From Paenibacillus pasadenensis DSM 19293 (GTDB lineage: Bacteria > Bacillota > Bacilli > Paenibacillales > Paenibacillaceae), in the NCBI RefSeq assembly GCF_000422485.1, contig NZ_KE383847.1, forward strand, positions 18,713-82,712: DNA of 64,000 bases, given 5' to 3'. Positions 32,597 to 44,583 of this stretch are shown here, piece after piece; positions within the stretch are counted from its first letter, which is position 1, and each line of letters opens with the position of its first letter. The translations under genes were made by a program, and so were the position numbers. The notes beneath the pieces were generated by a model. It saw only the letters and a program-made list of their open reading frames with translations. It was not told the DNA's origin and did no database searches.

Positions 32597-33463
32597 ATGC
32601 AGGATATGCCCGTCATGACGTTCCGCTGCCCGCCGCTGCCGTTCCTCGTGGACGCGCGGCGGCGGACGTACGGCGCGGGAGAGGAGCATCCCGGCCGGAT
32701 CGACCTGGGATGGTTCGAGCTGCTGTACGTGCGCCGGGGCAGGCTGAGGATCCGCGAGGCGCAGCGGCTATGGACGGCCGAAGCTGGCCAGGCGCTGCTG
32801 CTGCCTCCGGGAGCCGCCCGCTGGAGCGGCGGGGCGTGCGCCGAGGAGACGGAGGTCGAGCTCGTGCACTTCCAGAGCTCCGGCGATTGGGAGGAGACGG
32901 CCGCCGGCAGCGAGCCGGGACTGCTCGGCGACCATTACACGCACGCGATCCGGCTGCCGCGGCTGATCGACGCCCGCGAGGCGGAGGACGCGTTCGGCCG
33001 GCTCGCCGCGGCCGCGGCCGATGCCGAGACGGACGGCTTCTGGCTGCGCCAGCAGCGCTTCGGCGAGCTGCTGCGCGCGCTCGAGGCGGCCGGCCGTCCG
33101 GCGCTGCCGGAGGCGGCCGCGCGGGCGGTGGCCGAGCAGGCGGCCGCCTATATGAAGCGGCGCTGGCTCGAGCCCGCGAGCAACGCCGAGCTGGCGGAGG
33201 CGCTCGGCTTCCACGCGGTGTACATCGCGCGCTGCATGGTCGAGGTGTACGGCTGCACGCCGCAGCAGTATCTGCAGTTTTACCGCCTCGACCAGGCCAA
33301 GCTGCTGCTGCTGTCGACCGACTGGCCGATCGCGCAGGTCGCCGAGGCATGCGGCTTCCGGCAGCTGCCGCATTTCACGCGCCTGTTCGCGGCGCATGCG
33401 GGCCTGCCGCCGCTGCGCTTCCGCAAGCGGTTCACGGCGGAGCCTCCTCGCCCCCATGAATAA
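32597..33463 (+). CDS. AraC family regulator with cupin-like sensor
   Basis: A 288-residue regulator. The N-terminal 110 residues form an AraC-ligand fold (GWFELLYVRRGRLRIREAQRLW, then GQALLLPPGAARWSGG). Two helix-turn-helix motifs follow at the end (SNAELAEALGFHAVYIARCMVE and IAQVAEACGFRQLPHFTRLFA). ATG at 32597 has AGGAGAG upstream. It lies directly behind the importer and its two-component system but has its own terminator on each side, so it may act on the same sugar genes. Its signal is unknown. Confidence 0.9.
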   Translation: MQDMPVMTFRCPPLPFLVDARRRTYGAGEEHPGRIDLGWFELLYVRRGRLRIREAQRLWTAEAGQALLLPPGAARWSGGACAEETEVELVHFQSSGDWEETAAGSEPGLLGDHYTHAIRLPRLIDAREAEDAFGRLAAAAADAETDGFWLRQQRFGELLRALEAAGRPALPEAAARAVAEQAAAYMKRRWLEPASNAELAEALGFHAVYIARCMVEVYGCTPQQYLQFYRLDQAKLLLLSTDWPIAQVAEACGFRQLPHFTRLFAAHAGLPPLRFRKRFTAEPPRPHE

Positions 33464-33520
33464 TATTCCACCTCCTGCGGATGCTAAGGGCAGCAAGCCA
33501 CCATCCGGGAGGTAGACCCC

Positions 33521-34219
33521 ATGTGCATCCGTTTTTCCCTCGCCACCGACATCGGCGAGCTGAAGCAGCAGTTCCGCATCCAGAAGCATGAGCCGCTGGA
33601 GGCGACGCGCTACAACATCGCGCCCACGCGTCCGATCCCGCTCGTCCGCAACGACCGCCACGGCGTACGCATCCTCGACGAGGGGCGATGGGGCCTGTTT
33701 CCGTTCTGGGCGCGGGATTCGGTCAACGCCGACGCCTCCTCGCTGGAGGCCAAGCCCTACTTCAAGCGCATGCTGGCCGGAGGACGCTGCGTCATTCCGT
33801 GCAGCGGCATGTACGGCTGGGAGCGTCTCGAGGAGGAGGGCAAGGCGGCGCGGCGCGAGGAGGGCCGCCAGCGGCAGCCGCGCGCGATGCATATCCAGGT
33901 GCAAGGCCGTCCGCTGTTCGGCATGGCCGGCCTGTACGAGGAGTGGCGCTCTCCGGACGGACGGCTCGAGCGGGCGGCGACGATCGTCACGGTGCCGGCG
34001 TCCGGCAGCCTGACGCAGTGGCAGGAGCGTCTGCCCGTCGTGCTCGACGAGGAGGGCATGGAGGAGTGGCTGCATCCGTCGATCCGCGACTTCTCGTTCC
34101 TGCGGCGGCATCTGCAGCCGCTGGAGCCGTTCCAGCTGCGCATGTACCCGGTCAGCAACGCCGTCGACGACGAGCGCTACGAGGCGCCGGACTGCATCCA
34201 GGAGATCCGCTGGGCGTGA
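33521..34219 (+). CDS. SRAP (HMCES/YedK) family protein, DNA abasic-site crosslinking type
   Basis: The 232-residue protein has Cys2 (MCIRFSLA) that in this family forms a thiazolidine link with abasic sites in single-stranded DNA. Conserved segments: RYNIAPTRPIPLV, GLFPFWARD, NADASSLEAKPYFKRMLAGGRCVIPCSGMYGW and ERLPVVLDEEGMEEWL. Two differences stand out: MCIRF instead of MCGRF/Y, and no His before the RLPV segment (QWQERLPV), where characterised members have a catalytic His. Start has GGGAGG 8 bases upstream. It is a single gene. I trust the family, less so full activity. Confidence 0.88.
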   Translation: MCIRFSLATDIGELKQQFRIQKHEPLEATRYNIAPTRPIPLVRNDRHGVRILDEGRWGLFPFWARDSVNADASSLEAKPYFKRMLAGGRCVIPCSGMYGWERLEEEGKAARREEGRQRQPRAMHIQVQGRPLFGMAGLYEEWRSPDGRLERAATIVTVPASGSLTQWQERLPVVLDEEGMEEWLHPSIRDFSFLRRHLQPLEPFQLRMYPVSNAVDDERYEAPDCIQEIRWA

Positions 34220-34246
34220 CGCCGGCGGTCCCTGTCGCCCTTGTGC

Positions 34247-34284
34247 AAACAGCCCCGCGCGGAGCAATCCGAGCGGGGCTGTTT
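34247..34284 (+). terminator. Terminator of the SRAP gene
   Basis: AAACAGCCCCGC, 14-base loop, GCGGGGCTGTTT. The following 250 bases up to the CheB-CheR gene hold no recognisable gene. Confidence 0.7.
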
Positions 34285-34532
34285 GACGTTCCGCCGTACG
34301 TACGGCCTGCCTCCGGCGCAGCCGGTCAGGCGGACGCGATCCTCGGAGGGAGTCGCCGCCTCCAGCGCAAATAAAGACGAAAAAACCCGGCTTATAGCGA
34401 AAGATAGGTTCTCTTTTATTATTGGAGGAAATGGAAAGGAAAAGGAGAATAGTATCCCTTCTGCAAGTGTTTCCGAGGAAAGCGGGAAAAGGGGACAACC
34501 AGCTGCAGAACGGGAACGAGGAGGGACAGCCA

Positions 34533-38147
<3,615 letters not shown>

Positions 38148-38226
38148 GACGATCGAACCGCAGGCGGCGCAGCGAAAGCCGCCCGGAAAGCCGCCGCGCG
38201 GCGGCGGACAAGACGCCAGGCCGAGG

Positions 38227-38254
38227 CCGGAGGGAGCGCCCTCCGGTTTTTTTT
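38227..38254 (+). terminator. Terminator of the CheB-CheR-kinase gene
   Basis: CCGGAGGG-AGCG-CCCTCCGG followed by eight T. The rest of the 370-bp gap holds the promoter of the next small gene. Confidence 0.9.
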
Positions 38255-38443
38255 GGCGTCCGCGCTCATACACTGGGGGTAGCCGCCGGGAGGAGCGGCG
38301 AACAAGCTTGATTGAGGAGCGGATATTTCGGGTAATGGGCTGAAAAGCTTGTCCTTTTTCGCCGATACTCCTAAGAAGAACGAGGAATGCCAGCTGCCTG
38401 CCGCACAGGGCTCGAACAGGGGGAATGGAAGGAAGCCGCACGG

Positions 38444-38473
38444 TTGTAAGCGCCTCTTCCGATACGCTATACT
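38444..38473 (+). promoter_or_regulatory. Promoter of the small membrane protein gene
   Basis: -35 TTGTAA (38444-38449), 18-base spacer, -10 TATACT (38468-38473). Confidence 0.6.
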
Positions 38474-38517
38474 TCTCTGGATGGGAGTTATTGGAGAAGC
38501 GAAGGGAGGCGGCGCGG

Positions 38518-38718
38518 ATGGTGGTCAAAGGCTGGGTGACAGCGGTTACCCTTGGATTCGGAGTGCTGGTCGCCATCGTCGTCGTGATCGCTTATCTGCG
38601 TCTCTACACCCGTCAGCGTCAGGATGGAACCGTCGAGCAGGCCGGAGACGGCCGGCCGCGATCGGGGCCGGACCGTCGGTCCGATCCGAACGATCCGCCG
38701 GATCAGGCGGACCAATGA
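38518..38718 (+). CDS. Small single-pass membrane protein
   Basis: The 66-residue protein has one membrane helix (about 6-28, VTAVTLGFGVLVAIVVVIAYLRLY) and a polar, Asp/Pro/Arg-rich cytoplasmic or external tail ending DPNDPPDQADQ. ATG at 38518 has GGGAGG 8 bases upstream and a promoter at 38444. Not a family I recognise. Confidence 0.7.
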   Translation: MVVKGWVTAVTLGFGVLVAIVVVIAYLRLYTRQRQDGTVEQAGDGRPRSGPDRRSDPNDPPDQADQ

Positions 38719-38752
38719 TTGGAATTTTATTTCCTATCCGTGCATCAAGTGC

Positions 38753-38758
38753 TATAAT
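38753..38758 (+). promoter_or_regulatory. Extended -10 promoter of the small basic protein gene
   Basis: TGCTATAAT is an extended -10 (TATAAT at 38753-38758). The -35 is weak. Confidence 0.55.
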
Positions 38759-38887
38759 AGTGTGAAAAATAAAAACATTCACTCATCTGCCGTGGAGTGC
38801 CTGCAGCGTAGGGGAGCGGCCGGACGCCGCTGTTTTCTCGATTGGGATGTTTCGGACTGACCATCCACTGTAAGAGGAGGAGATTTC

Positions 38888-39076
38888 ATGGCCAAGCACA
38901 GCCAGAATGAAGTCAAGGAAAGCCTCAAGGAACTCACGAGAATTTTTCAGCCCAAGGATCCGCGCAAGTTCGTCAAGGACTACATTCGCAAGTATCGCAT
39001 CACCGGCGGCTATGAGGACGAATTGACCTCTCTGGTGGAGCATGAAATGGGCAGAATGAAGTCTTCCGTCAGCTGA
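38888..39076 (+). CDS. Small conserved-looking soluble protein (62 residues)
   Basis: A basic 62-residue protein, MAKHSQNEVKESLKELTRIF at its start and then KDYIRKYRITGGYEDEL, likely helical throughout. GAGGAGGAG 6 bases upstream of ATG and an extended -10 promoter make it a convincing gene. It stands alone before a terminator. Function unknown. Confidence 0.78.
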   Translation: MAKHSQNEVKESLKELTRIFQPKDPRKFVKDYIRKYRITGGYEDELTSLVEHEMGRMKSSVS

Positions 39077-39099
39077 TCGGACATGAGATGAACATACCG

Positions 39100-39137
39100 G
39101 CCCGCCCTTCCTTCGCGGAAGGCGCGGGTCTTTTTTT
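39100..39137 (+). terminator. Terminator of the 62-residue protein gene
   Basis: CCCGCCCTTCC, loop, GGAAGGCGCGGG, then seven T; one bulge in the stem. Confidence 0.8.
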
Positions 39138-39190
39138 GCGTCTCCCCCGAATAAGATGTAGCAAGCTTTAGGAAGCGGGGGTGGCGCCGG

Positions 39191-39967
39191 ATGGCGGAAT
39201 GGAAGTCGGAAGAAGAGATCGCCTGCATCCGCAGAGCCGGACAGATCGTGGCCGAATGCCACGAGGCGATCGGGCGGAGGATCGCTCCGGGAGTGACGAC
39301 GCTGGAGATCGACCGCTTTGTGGAAAGGCTGATGGCCGAGCGCGGGGCGAGGCCGGCGCAAAAAGGCTATTGCGGCTATCCGTTTGCGACATGCGCGTCG
39401 GTGAACGAGGTCGTCTGCCACGGGTTCCCGGACTCGATTCCGCTGCAGGAGGGAGATCTCGTCACGATCGACATGGTAGCCGATGTCGACGGCTGGAAAG
39501 CCGACTCGGCCTGGACGTACGCGATCGGCCGGCCGCAGCCGGAGGCCGCGCGCCTGATGGAGGCGGCCAGGCGGGCGATGCTGCGCGGCGTCGCCGAATG
39601 CCGCGCCGGGCGGAGAATCGGCGACATCGGCGCGGCGATCGTCAAGGAAGCGCGGGCGCATGGCTGCTCGGTCGTCGCGACGTTCGCCGGCCACGGCATC
39701 GGCCAGTCGATCCACGAAGCGCCGGAGGTCGGCCACACCGGGCTGGCCGGCAGCGGCGCGCGGCTCGAGCCCGGCATGGTGCTCACCGTCGAGCCGATCC
39801 TTGCCGCCGGCGACGGCGCTGTGTGGATCGACCGCGACGGCTGGACGGCGCGGACGCGCGACCGCTCCTGGTCGGCCCAGTTCGAGCATACGGTCGCGGT
39901 GACGGAGCAGGGACCGGTCATCCTCACCTGCCTGCAGGGCGCGGCGGGCCATGCGGTTATCCCCTGA
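39191..39967 (+). CDS. map: Type I methionine aminopeptidase (second, MapB/YflG-like)
   Basis: The 258-residue metalloenzyme removes the initiator Met from new proteins. All five metal ligands can be placed: the two Asp in TIDMVADVDGWKADSAWT, His in AGHGIGQSIHEAPEV, Glu in TVEPIL and Glu in QFEHTVAV; the substrate His lies in VVCHGFPD. Length matches type Ia enzymes without an N-terminal extension. No ribosomal protein operon surrounds it, unlike the housekeeping map gene next to secY and adk, so this is probably the additional copy, as YflG is in B. subtilis. Confidence 0.93.
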   Translation: MAEWKSEEEIACIRRAGQIVAECHEAIGRRIAPGVTTLEIDRFVERLMAERGARPAQKGYCGYPFATCASVNEVVCHGFPDSIPLQEGDLVTIDMVADVDGWKADSAWTYAIGRPQPEAARLMEAARRAMLRGVAECRAGRRIGDIGAAIVKEARAHGCSVVATFAGHGIGQSIHEAPEVGHTGLAGSGARLEPGMVLTVEPILAAGDGAVWIDRDGWTARTRDRSWSAQFEHTVAVTEQGPVILTCLQGAAGHAVIP

Positions 39968-39968
39968 A

Positions 39969-40146
39969 TTGTCCACATATGCACAAAAAATACCCCCAGT
40001 ATCCACAACTGACCTGGGATAAGGGAAAGCTTCTCCTTGCGCGCGCTTCCATGCGGGCAGGAGCGGCTTTTTTGGGCTTGCCTTTCCCCATGTGGACAAC
40101 TTTTGCGAGCTTTTCGGAAGGAAATGAAGCGCCGGGCTGTGGATAA
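39969..40146. other. Cluster of DnaA-box-like sites
   Basis: The 245-bp gap between the map-like and KDPG aldolase genes holds one perfect DnaA box TTATCCACA (minus strand, 40138-40146) and three with one mismatch: TTGTCCACA at 39969-39977, GTATCCACA at 39999-40007 and TTGTCCACA on the minus strand at 40091-40099. The two forward sites and the two reverse sites form an inverted arrangement. No dnaA or dnaN gene is present, so this is not a normal origin. It may titrate or reset DnaA, or be chance. Confidence 0.5.
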
Positions 40147-40150
40147 ACGG

Positions 40151-40180
40151 TTGACGATCGGACGGGACGGATGAGACAAT
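40151..40180 (+). promoter_or_regulatory. Candidate promoter of KDPG aldolase
   Basis: -35 TTGACG (40151-40156), 18-base spacer, -10 GACAAT (40175-40180), five bases after the perfect DnaA box. Confidence 0.45.
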
Positions 40181-40212
40181 GAATCCGGTTATCATGGGGA
40201 GGGAATGGTCGA

Positions 40213-40884
40213 ATGCTGAACAAGTTGAGAGTGACCGCCGCGGTCGCGGAAGCGGGCGTCGTGGCGGTGCTGCGCGCCGACTCCGCCGAGGAGGTCGTCC
40301 GCATGGCGCGCCATGCGGTCAAGGGCGGGATCAAGGCGATCGAGATCACGATGACGGTGCCGGGCGCGCTGCGCGCGATCGAGCAGCTGGCCGCGGAGTA
40401 TTCCAGCAAAGCTGATCCGGCCTCGGACAAGCATGCGATCATCGGCGTCGGCACGGTGCTCGATCCGGAGACGGCGCGCGCGGCGATTCTCGCCGGCGCG
40501 GAGTTCGTCGTCGCCCCTGCGTTCAATCCGGACACGATCAAGCTCTGCAACCGCTACGCGGTGCCGATCCTGCCGGGCGCGATGACGATCCACGAAATCC
40601 AGAGCGCGCTTGAGCTCGGCGTCGACATCGTCAAGCTGTTCCCCGGCAGCGTCTACGAGCCGAGCGTCATCTCGGCGATCAAAGGGCCGCTGCCGCAGGC
40701 GAACGTCATGCCGACCGGCGGCGTGTCGCTCGGCAACCTGCGCGAGTGGGTCAAGGCCGGAGCGGTGGCGGTCGGCATCGGCGGCGACCTGACCAAGGAA
40801 GCGGTCAAGACGGGCGATTTCTCCTTGATCGAGCGGCAAGCGGCGGCGTACGTGCAGGCCTATCGCGACGCCAAGGCGCAGTAA
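40213..40884 (+). CDS. eda: Bifunctional KDPG/KHG aldolase
   Basis: The 223-residue enzyme cleaves 2-keto-3-deoxy-6-phosphogluconate (and KHG) to pyruvate and an aldehyde, in sugar acid breakdown. Class I aldolase features: [16 protein letters not shown] with the catalytic Glu, [27 protein letters not shown], and the Schiff-base Lys in [11 protein letters not shown], then [11 protein letters not shown] for phosphate. ATG at 40213 has GGGGAGGG upstream. Found alone here, with fumC following; in many Bacillales it sits with kdgK or uronate genes, which are not in this window. Confidence 0.94.
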   Translation: MLNKLRVTAAVAEAGVVAVLRADSAEEVVRMARHAVKGGIKAIEITMTVPGALRAIEQLAAEYSSKADPASDKHAIIGVGTVLDPETARAAILAGAEFVVAPAFNPDTIKLCNRYAVPILPGAMTIHEIQSALELGVDIVKLFPGSVYEPSVISAIKGPLPQANVMPTGGVSLGNLREWVKAGAVAVGIGGDLTKEAVKTGDFSLIERQAAAYVQAYRDAKAQ

Positions 40885-40891
40885 GTCCGAA

Positions 40892-40927
40892 GAAGCGGCT
40901 CCCGCGGTGGCGGAGGGCCGCTTTTTC
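40892..40927 (+). terminator. Imperfect terminator after eda
   Basis: AGCGGCTCCCGC, loop, GCGGAGGGCCGCT then TTTTT; the stem is imperfect, so some read-through into fumC is possible. Confidence 0.6.
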
Positions 40928-40994
40928 CGTTAAAATGGATAGCGGCAAACCAAACGGAAAGCGGTTCAACGAGTTCAAGGAGGCGGAGAAACGA

Positions 40995-42383
40995 ATGACG
41001 GAATATCGGATTGAAAAGGATACGATGGGCGAGATCAAGGTTCCGGCGGACAAGCTGTGGGGCGCGCAGACGCAGCGCAGCCGCGAGAACTTCAAGATCG
41101 GCTGGGAGAAGATGCCGCTCGAGATCGTGAAGGCGATGACGATCGTCAAAAAGGCGTCCGCGCAGGCGAACGCCAAGCTCGGCGTGCTGGAGCCGGAAAA
41201 GGCCGAGGCGATCTGCCGCGCGTCCGACGAGATCCTCGAGGGCAAGCATGACGGCGAGTTCCCGCTCGTCGTCTGGCAGACGGGCAGCGGCACGCAGACG
41301 AACATGAACTGCAACGAGGTCATCGCCCGCCGCGCGAACCAGCTGCTCGAGGCAGCGGGCTCGTCTACGCGCATCCATCCGAACGACGACGTCAACCGTT
41401 CCCAGAGCTCCAACGATACGTTCCCGGCGGCGATGCACATCGCGGCCGTCATCGCCGTGCAGACGCGCCTGCTCCCCGCGCTCGAGGTGCTGAAGGCGAC
41501 GCTGCACGACAAGAGCGTGCAGTTCGACGACATCGTCAAGATCGGCCGCACGCATCTGCAGGACGCGACGCCGATCACGCTCGGCCAGGAGATCAGCGGC
41601 TGGGAAGCGATGCTGGAGAAGTCCAGCTGGATGCTGACGAGCAGCACCGACGCGATCCGCGAGCTCGCGCTCGGCGGCACGGCGGTCGGCACGGGCATCA
41701 ACGCCCACCCGGACTATGCCGTGCAGGTTGCGGCCGAGGTGGCCGAGATCACCGGCCACAACTTCGTCACCGCTTCCAACAAGTTCCACTCGCTTACGTC
41801 GCATGACCAGATCGTCTGGGTGCACGGCGCGATCAAGGGCCTCGCGGCCGACCTGATGAAGATCGCCAACGACGTGCGCTGGCTGGCGAGCGGCCCGCGC
41901 AGCGGCATCGGCGAGATCACGATTCCCGAGAACGAGCCGGGCAGCTCCATCATGCCGGGCAAGGTCAACCCGACGCAGGCGGAAGCGATCACGATGGTCG
42001 CCTGCCAGGTCATGGGCAACGACGCGGCGATCGGCTTCGCGGCCAGCCAGGGCAACTTCGAGCTGAACGTGTTCAAGCCGGTCATCGCCTACAACTTCCT
42101 GCAGTCGGTCGTGCTGCTGTCCGACTCCATGCTGTCGTTCAACGAGCACTGCGCCGTCGGCATCGAGCCGAACCGCGAGACGCTGCAGCGCAACCTCGAC
42201 CAGTCGCTCATGCTGGTGACGGCGCTCAATCCGCACATCGGCTACGAGAACGCCGCCAAGATCGCCAAGCAGGCGCACAAGGACGGCACGACGCTCAAGG
42301 AGAGCGCGATCAAGAGCGGCCTGCTCACCTCCGAGCAGTTCGACGAGTGGGTGCGTCCGGAGAAAATGACGGGCAAGCGCTAA
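40995..42383 (+). CDS. fumC: Class II fumarate hydratase
   Basis: The 462-residue TCA enzyme interconverts fumarate and L-malate without an iron-sulfur cluster. Family signature [11 protein letters not shown] (about 316-326), substrate contacts [14 protein letters not shown] and SSNDTFP, and catalytic loop segment [14 protein letters not shown] are all present. ATG at 40995 has AAGGAGG 9 bases upstream. Monocistronic with own terminator. The aspartase alternative is less likely because the sequence follows FumC closely in the GTGINAHP segment. Confidence 0.95.
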   Translation: MTEYRIEKDTMGEIKVPADKLWGAQTQRSRENFKIGWEKMPLEIVKAMTIVKKASAQANAKLGVLEPEKAEAICRASDEILEGKHDGEFPLVVWQTGSGTQTNMNCNEVIARRANQLLEAAGSSTRIHPNDDVNRSQSSNDTFPAAMHIAAVIAVQTRLLPALEVLKATLHDKSVQFDDIVKIGRTHLQDATPITLGQEISGWEAMLEKSSWMLTSSTDAIRELALGGTAVGTGINAHPDYAVQVAAEVAEITGHNFVTASNKFHSLTSHDQIVWVHGAIKGLAADLMKIANDVRWLASGPRSGIGEITIPENEPGSSIMPGKVNPTQAEAITMVACQVMGNDAAIGFAASQGNFELNVFKPVIAYNFLQSVVLLSDSMLSFNEHCAVGIEPNRETLQRNLDQSLMLVTALNPHIGYENAAKIAKQAHKDGTTLKESAIKSGLLTSEQFDEWVRPEKMTGKR

Positions 42384-42440
42384 GCAAGCCGGGTAAAAGG
42401 CGCAGTACCGGCTTCAAGCGGAACGGCAGAGAAATGAAGG

Positions 42441-42473
42441 ACGGACGTCGACCAGCATCGGCGTCCGTTTTTT
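42441..42473 (+). terminator. Terminator of fumC
   Basis: ACGGACG, 14-base loop, CGTCCGT and six T. Confidence 0.7.
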
Positions 42474-42526
42474 CGCATCCTGGCCAACTGTCATCAGATC
42501 AGCGCCATCTGCGGAAGGAGCCATGC

Positions 42527-43252
42527 ATGATACCGCTCGTATATGACCAGATCAATCGTTGGGGCAAAGACGATGATTTCTTTTTAGCCTTGTTGAAAAA
42601 GGCGGATGTCGAACATGTGGCTGATTTAGGTTGCGGCACAGGCAGGCTGACTACGCATTTTGCGGAAGCCGGCTATCGCCTGACAGCAATTGATCCCCAT
42701 GAAGAAGCGATCGAATATGCAAGAAGCAAAGACCGCTCCATCCTTTGGATCGTTGGCGACAGCTCGCAGCTGCAGCCGAATCACTTTGACGCTGTCGTCA
42801 TGACAGCGAATGTGGCGCAAGTATTTCTTACAGACTGCAGCTGGCAGCGCGTTGTTTCGGATGCATACGCAGCCTTGAAGCCGGGTGGACACTTTATGTT
42901 CGATGCGCGAAATCCAACGGCAAAAGCGTGGGAGCAATGGGAAAAAGATCTGACCCCCGACATTGCAACAGATCCATCGAGCGGCGAACCGCTCGAGATT
43001 TGGACGGAATACGAAGGATTCCGGGGAGACGTCTATGTTTTTTATGAAACGGTTAAACATGCACGTACAGGCGAAACGCTCATTCATCAGAAAATGGAAT
43101 TGATTTTCCGAACGCAAGAACAAATTCATGAATCACTGGCCCTGGCCGGATTTTCACAGATTCAAGCTTATGGAGATTGGGAATTCAGGCCAGCCACGGA
43201 AAAATCCAACTCGGTCGTCTTTCACGGCATTAAATCTTCCCGATCGGTCTGA
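42527..43252 (+). CDS. SAM-dependent class I methyltransferase (low-GC, likely acquired)
   Basis: The 241-residue protein has the SAM-binding motif DLGCGTGRLTTHFAE (about 32-46), motif II-like AIDPHEEAIEYA, and AYAALKPGGHFMFDAR after strand 5. It resembles Bacillus YwhC-like/UbiE-like small methyltransferases. Its G+C is near 50 percent by eye, clearly below neighbouring genes, with more A/T third positions, suggesting recent transfer. ATG at 42527 has AAGGAG 6 bases upstream. It is flanked by terminators on both sides. Substrate cannot be told. Confidence 0.85.
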   Translation: MIPLVYDQINRWGKDDDFFLALLKKADVEHVADLGCGTGRLTTHFAEAGYRLTAIDPHEEAIEYARSKDRSILWIVGDSSQLQPNHFDAVVMTANVAQVFLTDCSWQRVVSDAYAALKPGGHFMFDARNPTAKAWEQWEKDLTPDIATDPSSGEPLEIWTEYEGFRGDVYVFYETVKHARTGETLIHQKMELIFRTQEQIHESLALAGFSQIQAYGDWEFRPATEKSNSVVFHGIKSSRSV

Positions 43253-43266
43253 CTCCTTGAATAACA

Positions 43267-43305
43267 AAACAAGCCGTCCCGAGTCAGTCCCGGAACGGCT
43301 TGTTT
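43267..43305. terminator. Bidirectional terminator
   Basis: AAACAAGCCGT ... ACGGCTTGTTT with CCGGGAC/GTCCCGAG-like inner stem; serves the methyltransferase (plus) and the siderophore-binding protein (minus). Confidence 0.8.
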
Positions 43306-43331
43306 GCGTTGCTATGGAGGAGGGAACGGCC

Positions 43332-44321
43332 CTATGCCTCGTAGATCCGGTACAGCTCGTCGAGCATCAGGTTGGCGGCCAGAATGCCTCCCGCCGTGTT
43401 CCAGACGGCGTCGTCGACACGCTTGGCTTGGCCTTCGCTGACGACCTTCAGGCTTTTCCACAGGGGATCGCTCGTCCATTCCTGCTCCGTCGCGCTGCCC
43501 TTTCCGTCCCCGGTGTCGTAGGTGAAGTAGAAGAGGCGGTCGGCTTCGACCTCGGGCAGGCGCTCCTTGGTGATCTCATCGACGAAGGTCTCCTTGCTCG
43601 TCTTCGTCATCTCGTTGCGGGCGATGCCGATCTGGTCGAAGATGATGCCGGAGAACGTATCCGTATGATAGACGCGCGTCTTGCCGGCCATGAAGCGCAC
43701 CATGGAGACGGTCTCGTTGAGCTTGTCGCCGGCTTTTCCCTTGAAGTCCTCGATGCGGGCGTCGAAGTCGGCGATCAGCTTGTCGCCCTCGTCCTTCTTG
43801 TTCAGCGCCTCGGCGTAGAGGGCGAAGTTCTTCTTCCAGTAGCCGCGCAGATCCTCGGCTTCAACCGTAGGCGCGATCGCGCTCAGCTGCTCGTAGATCT
43901 TCTCGTGGCGCATCTTGTTGGCGATGATGAGGTCCGGCTCCAGGCCGGCGATCAGCTCGATGTTGGGCTGGCTTTCCTCGCCGAGCACCGTGACGCCTTC
44001 CATCTTGTCCGCGATGTGGGCGTACCACGGATTCCCCGTCCACGACTTGACGGCTCCGACGGGCTTCACGCCGAGAGCGAGCACGGCTTCGGTGCCTTCG
44101 TTGGTCAGGACGACGACCTTTTGCGGCGTGCCTTTGATCGTCGTCTCGCCGAGCGCATGCTTGACGACGCGCTCGGCGCCCGCGCCGGCTTCCGCTTCGG
44201 CATTCGCATTCGTATTCGCGGCGCCGTTCGTGCTGCCGTTGCTGCCGTTATTGCTGCCGCAAGCGGCCAGCAGGCCGATCAGCAGGACGCAGCCCATAAG
44301 AATGAGTAGGCGTTTTTTCAT
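43332..44321 (-). CDS. Siderophore-binding lipoprotein (YfiY-like)
   Basis: The 329-residue lipoprotein has lipobox LAAC in MKKRLLILMGCVLLIGLLAACGS, a linker rich in Asn/Ala/Glu, then an iron-siderophore binding fold: VVKHALGETTIKGTPQKVVVLTNEGTEAVLALG, GLEPDLIIANKMRHEKIYEQL and WTSDPLWKSLKVVSEGQAKRVDDAVW. It resembles B. subtilis YfiY, a schizokinen/arthrobactin-type receptor, which is a guess at the substrate class. Divergent from the permease-ATPase operon across two Fur boxes. The RBS AAGGGG is 8 bases before ATG. Confidence 0.9.
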   Translation of the reverse strand: MKKRLLILMGCVLLIGLLAACGSNNGSNGSTNGAANTNANAEAEAGAGAERVVKHALGETTIKGTPQKVVVLTNEGTEAVLALGVKPVGAVKSWTGNPWYAHIADKMEGVTVLGEESQPNIELIAGLEPDLIIANKMRHEKIYEQLSAIAPTVEAEDLRGYWKKNFALYAEALNKKDEGDKLIADFDARIEDFKGKAGDKLNETVSMVRFMAGKTRVYHTDTFSGIIFDQIGIARNEMTKTSKETFVDEITKERLPEVEADRLFYFTYDTGDGKGSATEQEWTSDPLWKSLKVVSEGQAKRVDDAVWNTAGGILAANLMLDELYRIYEA

Positions 44322-44345
44322 TTCATGATCCCCTTCGATTTTGAT

Positions 44346-44360
44346 TGATAACCGTTATCA
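44346..44360. promoter_or_regulatory. Fur box of the siderophore-binding gene
   Basis: TGATAAC-C-GTTATCA is a perfect 7-1-7 palindrome with one change per half from the consensus TGATAAT. It lies between the minus-strand promoter (44373-44401) and the lipoprotein start. Confidence 0.75.
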
Positions 44361-44372
44361 GTACAGATAGCA

Positions 44373-44401
44373 ATGATAGAGAAGAAGGGAGGCTCTGTCA
44401 A
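44373..44401 (-). promoter_or_regulatory. Promoter of the siderophore-binding lipoprotein
   Basis: On the minus strand -35 TTGACA (44396-44401), 17 bases, -10 TATCAT (44373-44378). Confidence 0.75.
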
Positions 44402-44409
44402 TCGAATTT

Positions 44410-44424
44410 TGAGAATGATTATCA
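44410..44424. promoter_or_regulatory. Fur box of the permease-ATPase operon
   Basis: TGAGAAT-G-ATTATCA matches the 7-1-7 Fur consensus with one mismatch. It ends just before the plus-strand -35 at 44431. Confidence 0.8.
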
Positions 44425-44430
44425 TGATCG

Positions 44431-44459
44431 TTGACAGCAGGTGGTTCTTCTTCTACACT
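44431..44459 (+). promoter_or_regulatory. Promoter of the permease-ATPase operon
   Basis: -35 TTGACA (44431-44436), 17 bases, -10 TACACT (44454-44459). Confidence 0.7.
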
Positions 44460-44583
44460 TTTCCCTAGCATTCTGCTGCCCTCAGGCTTCTAGATCGGAT
44501 TGAACCCGGCATGCGGGCCGGATTCGGGAGCTCGGGCAGCAGGGCAACAGACAAGTTCCAAGCGAACGAGAAAGCAGGCGGAC

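Noticed and set aside
39969-40146. Chromosomal replication origin.
   Set aside because: DnaA-box-like sites are present, but dnaA, dnaN, rpmH and an AT-rich unwinding region are missing.
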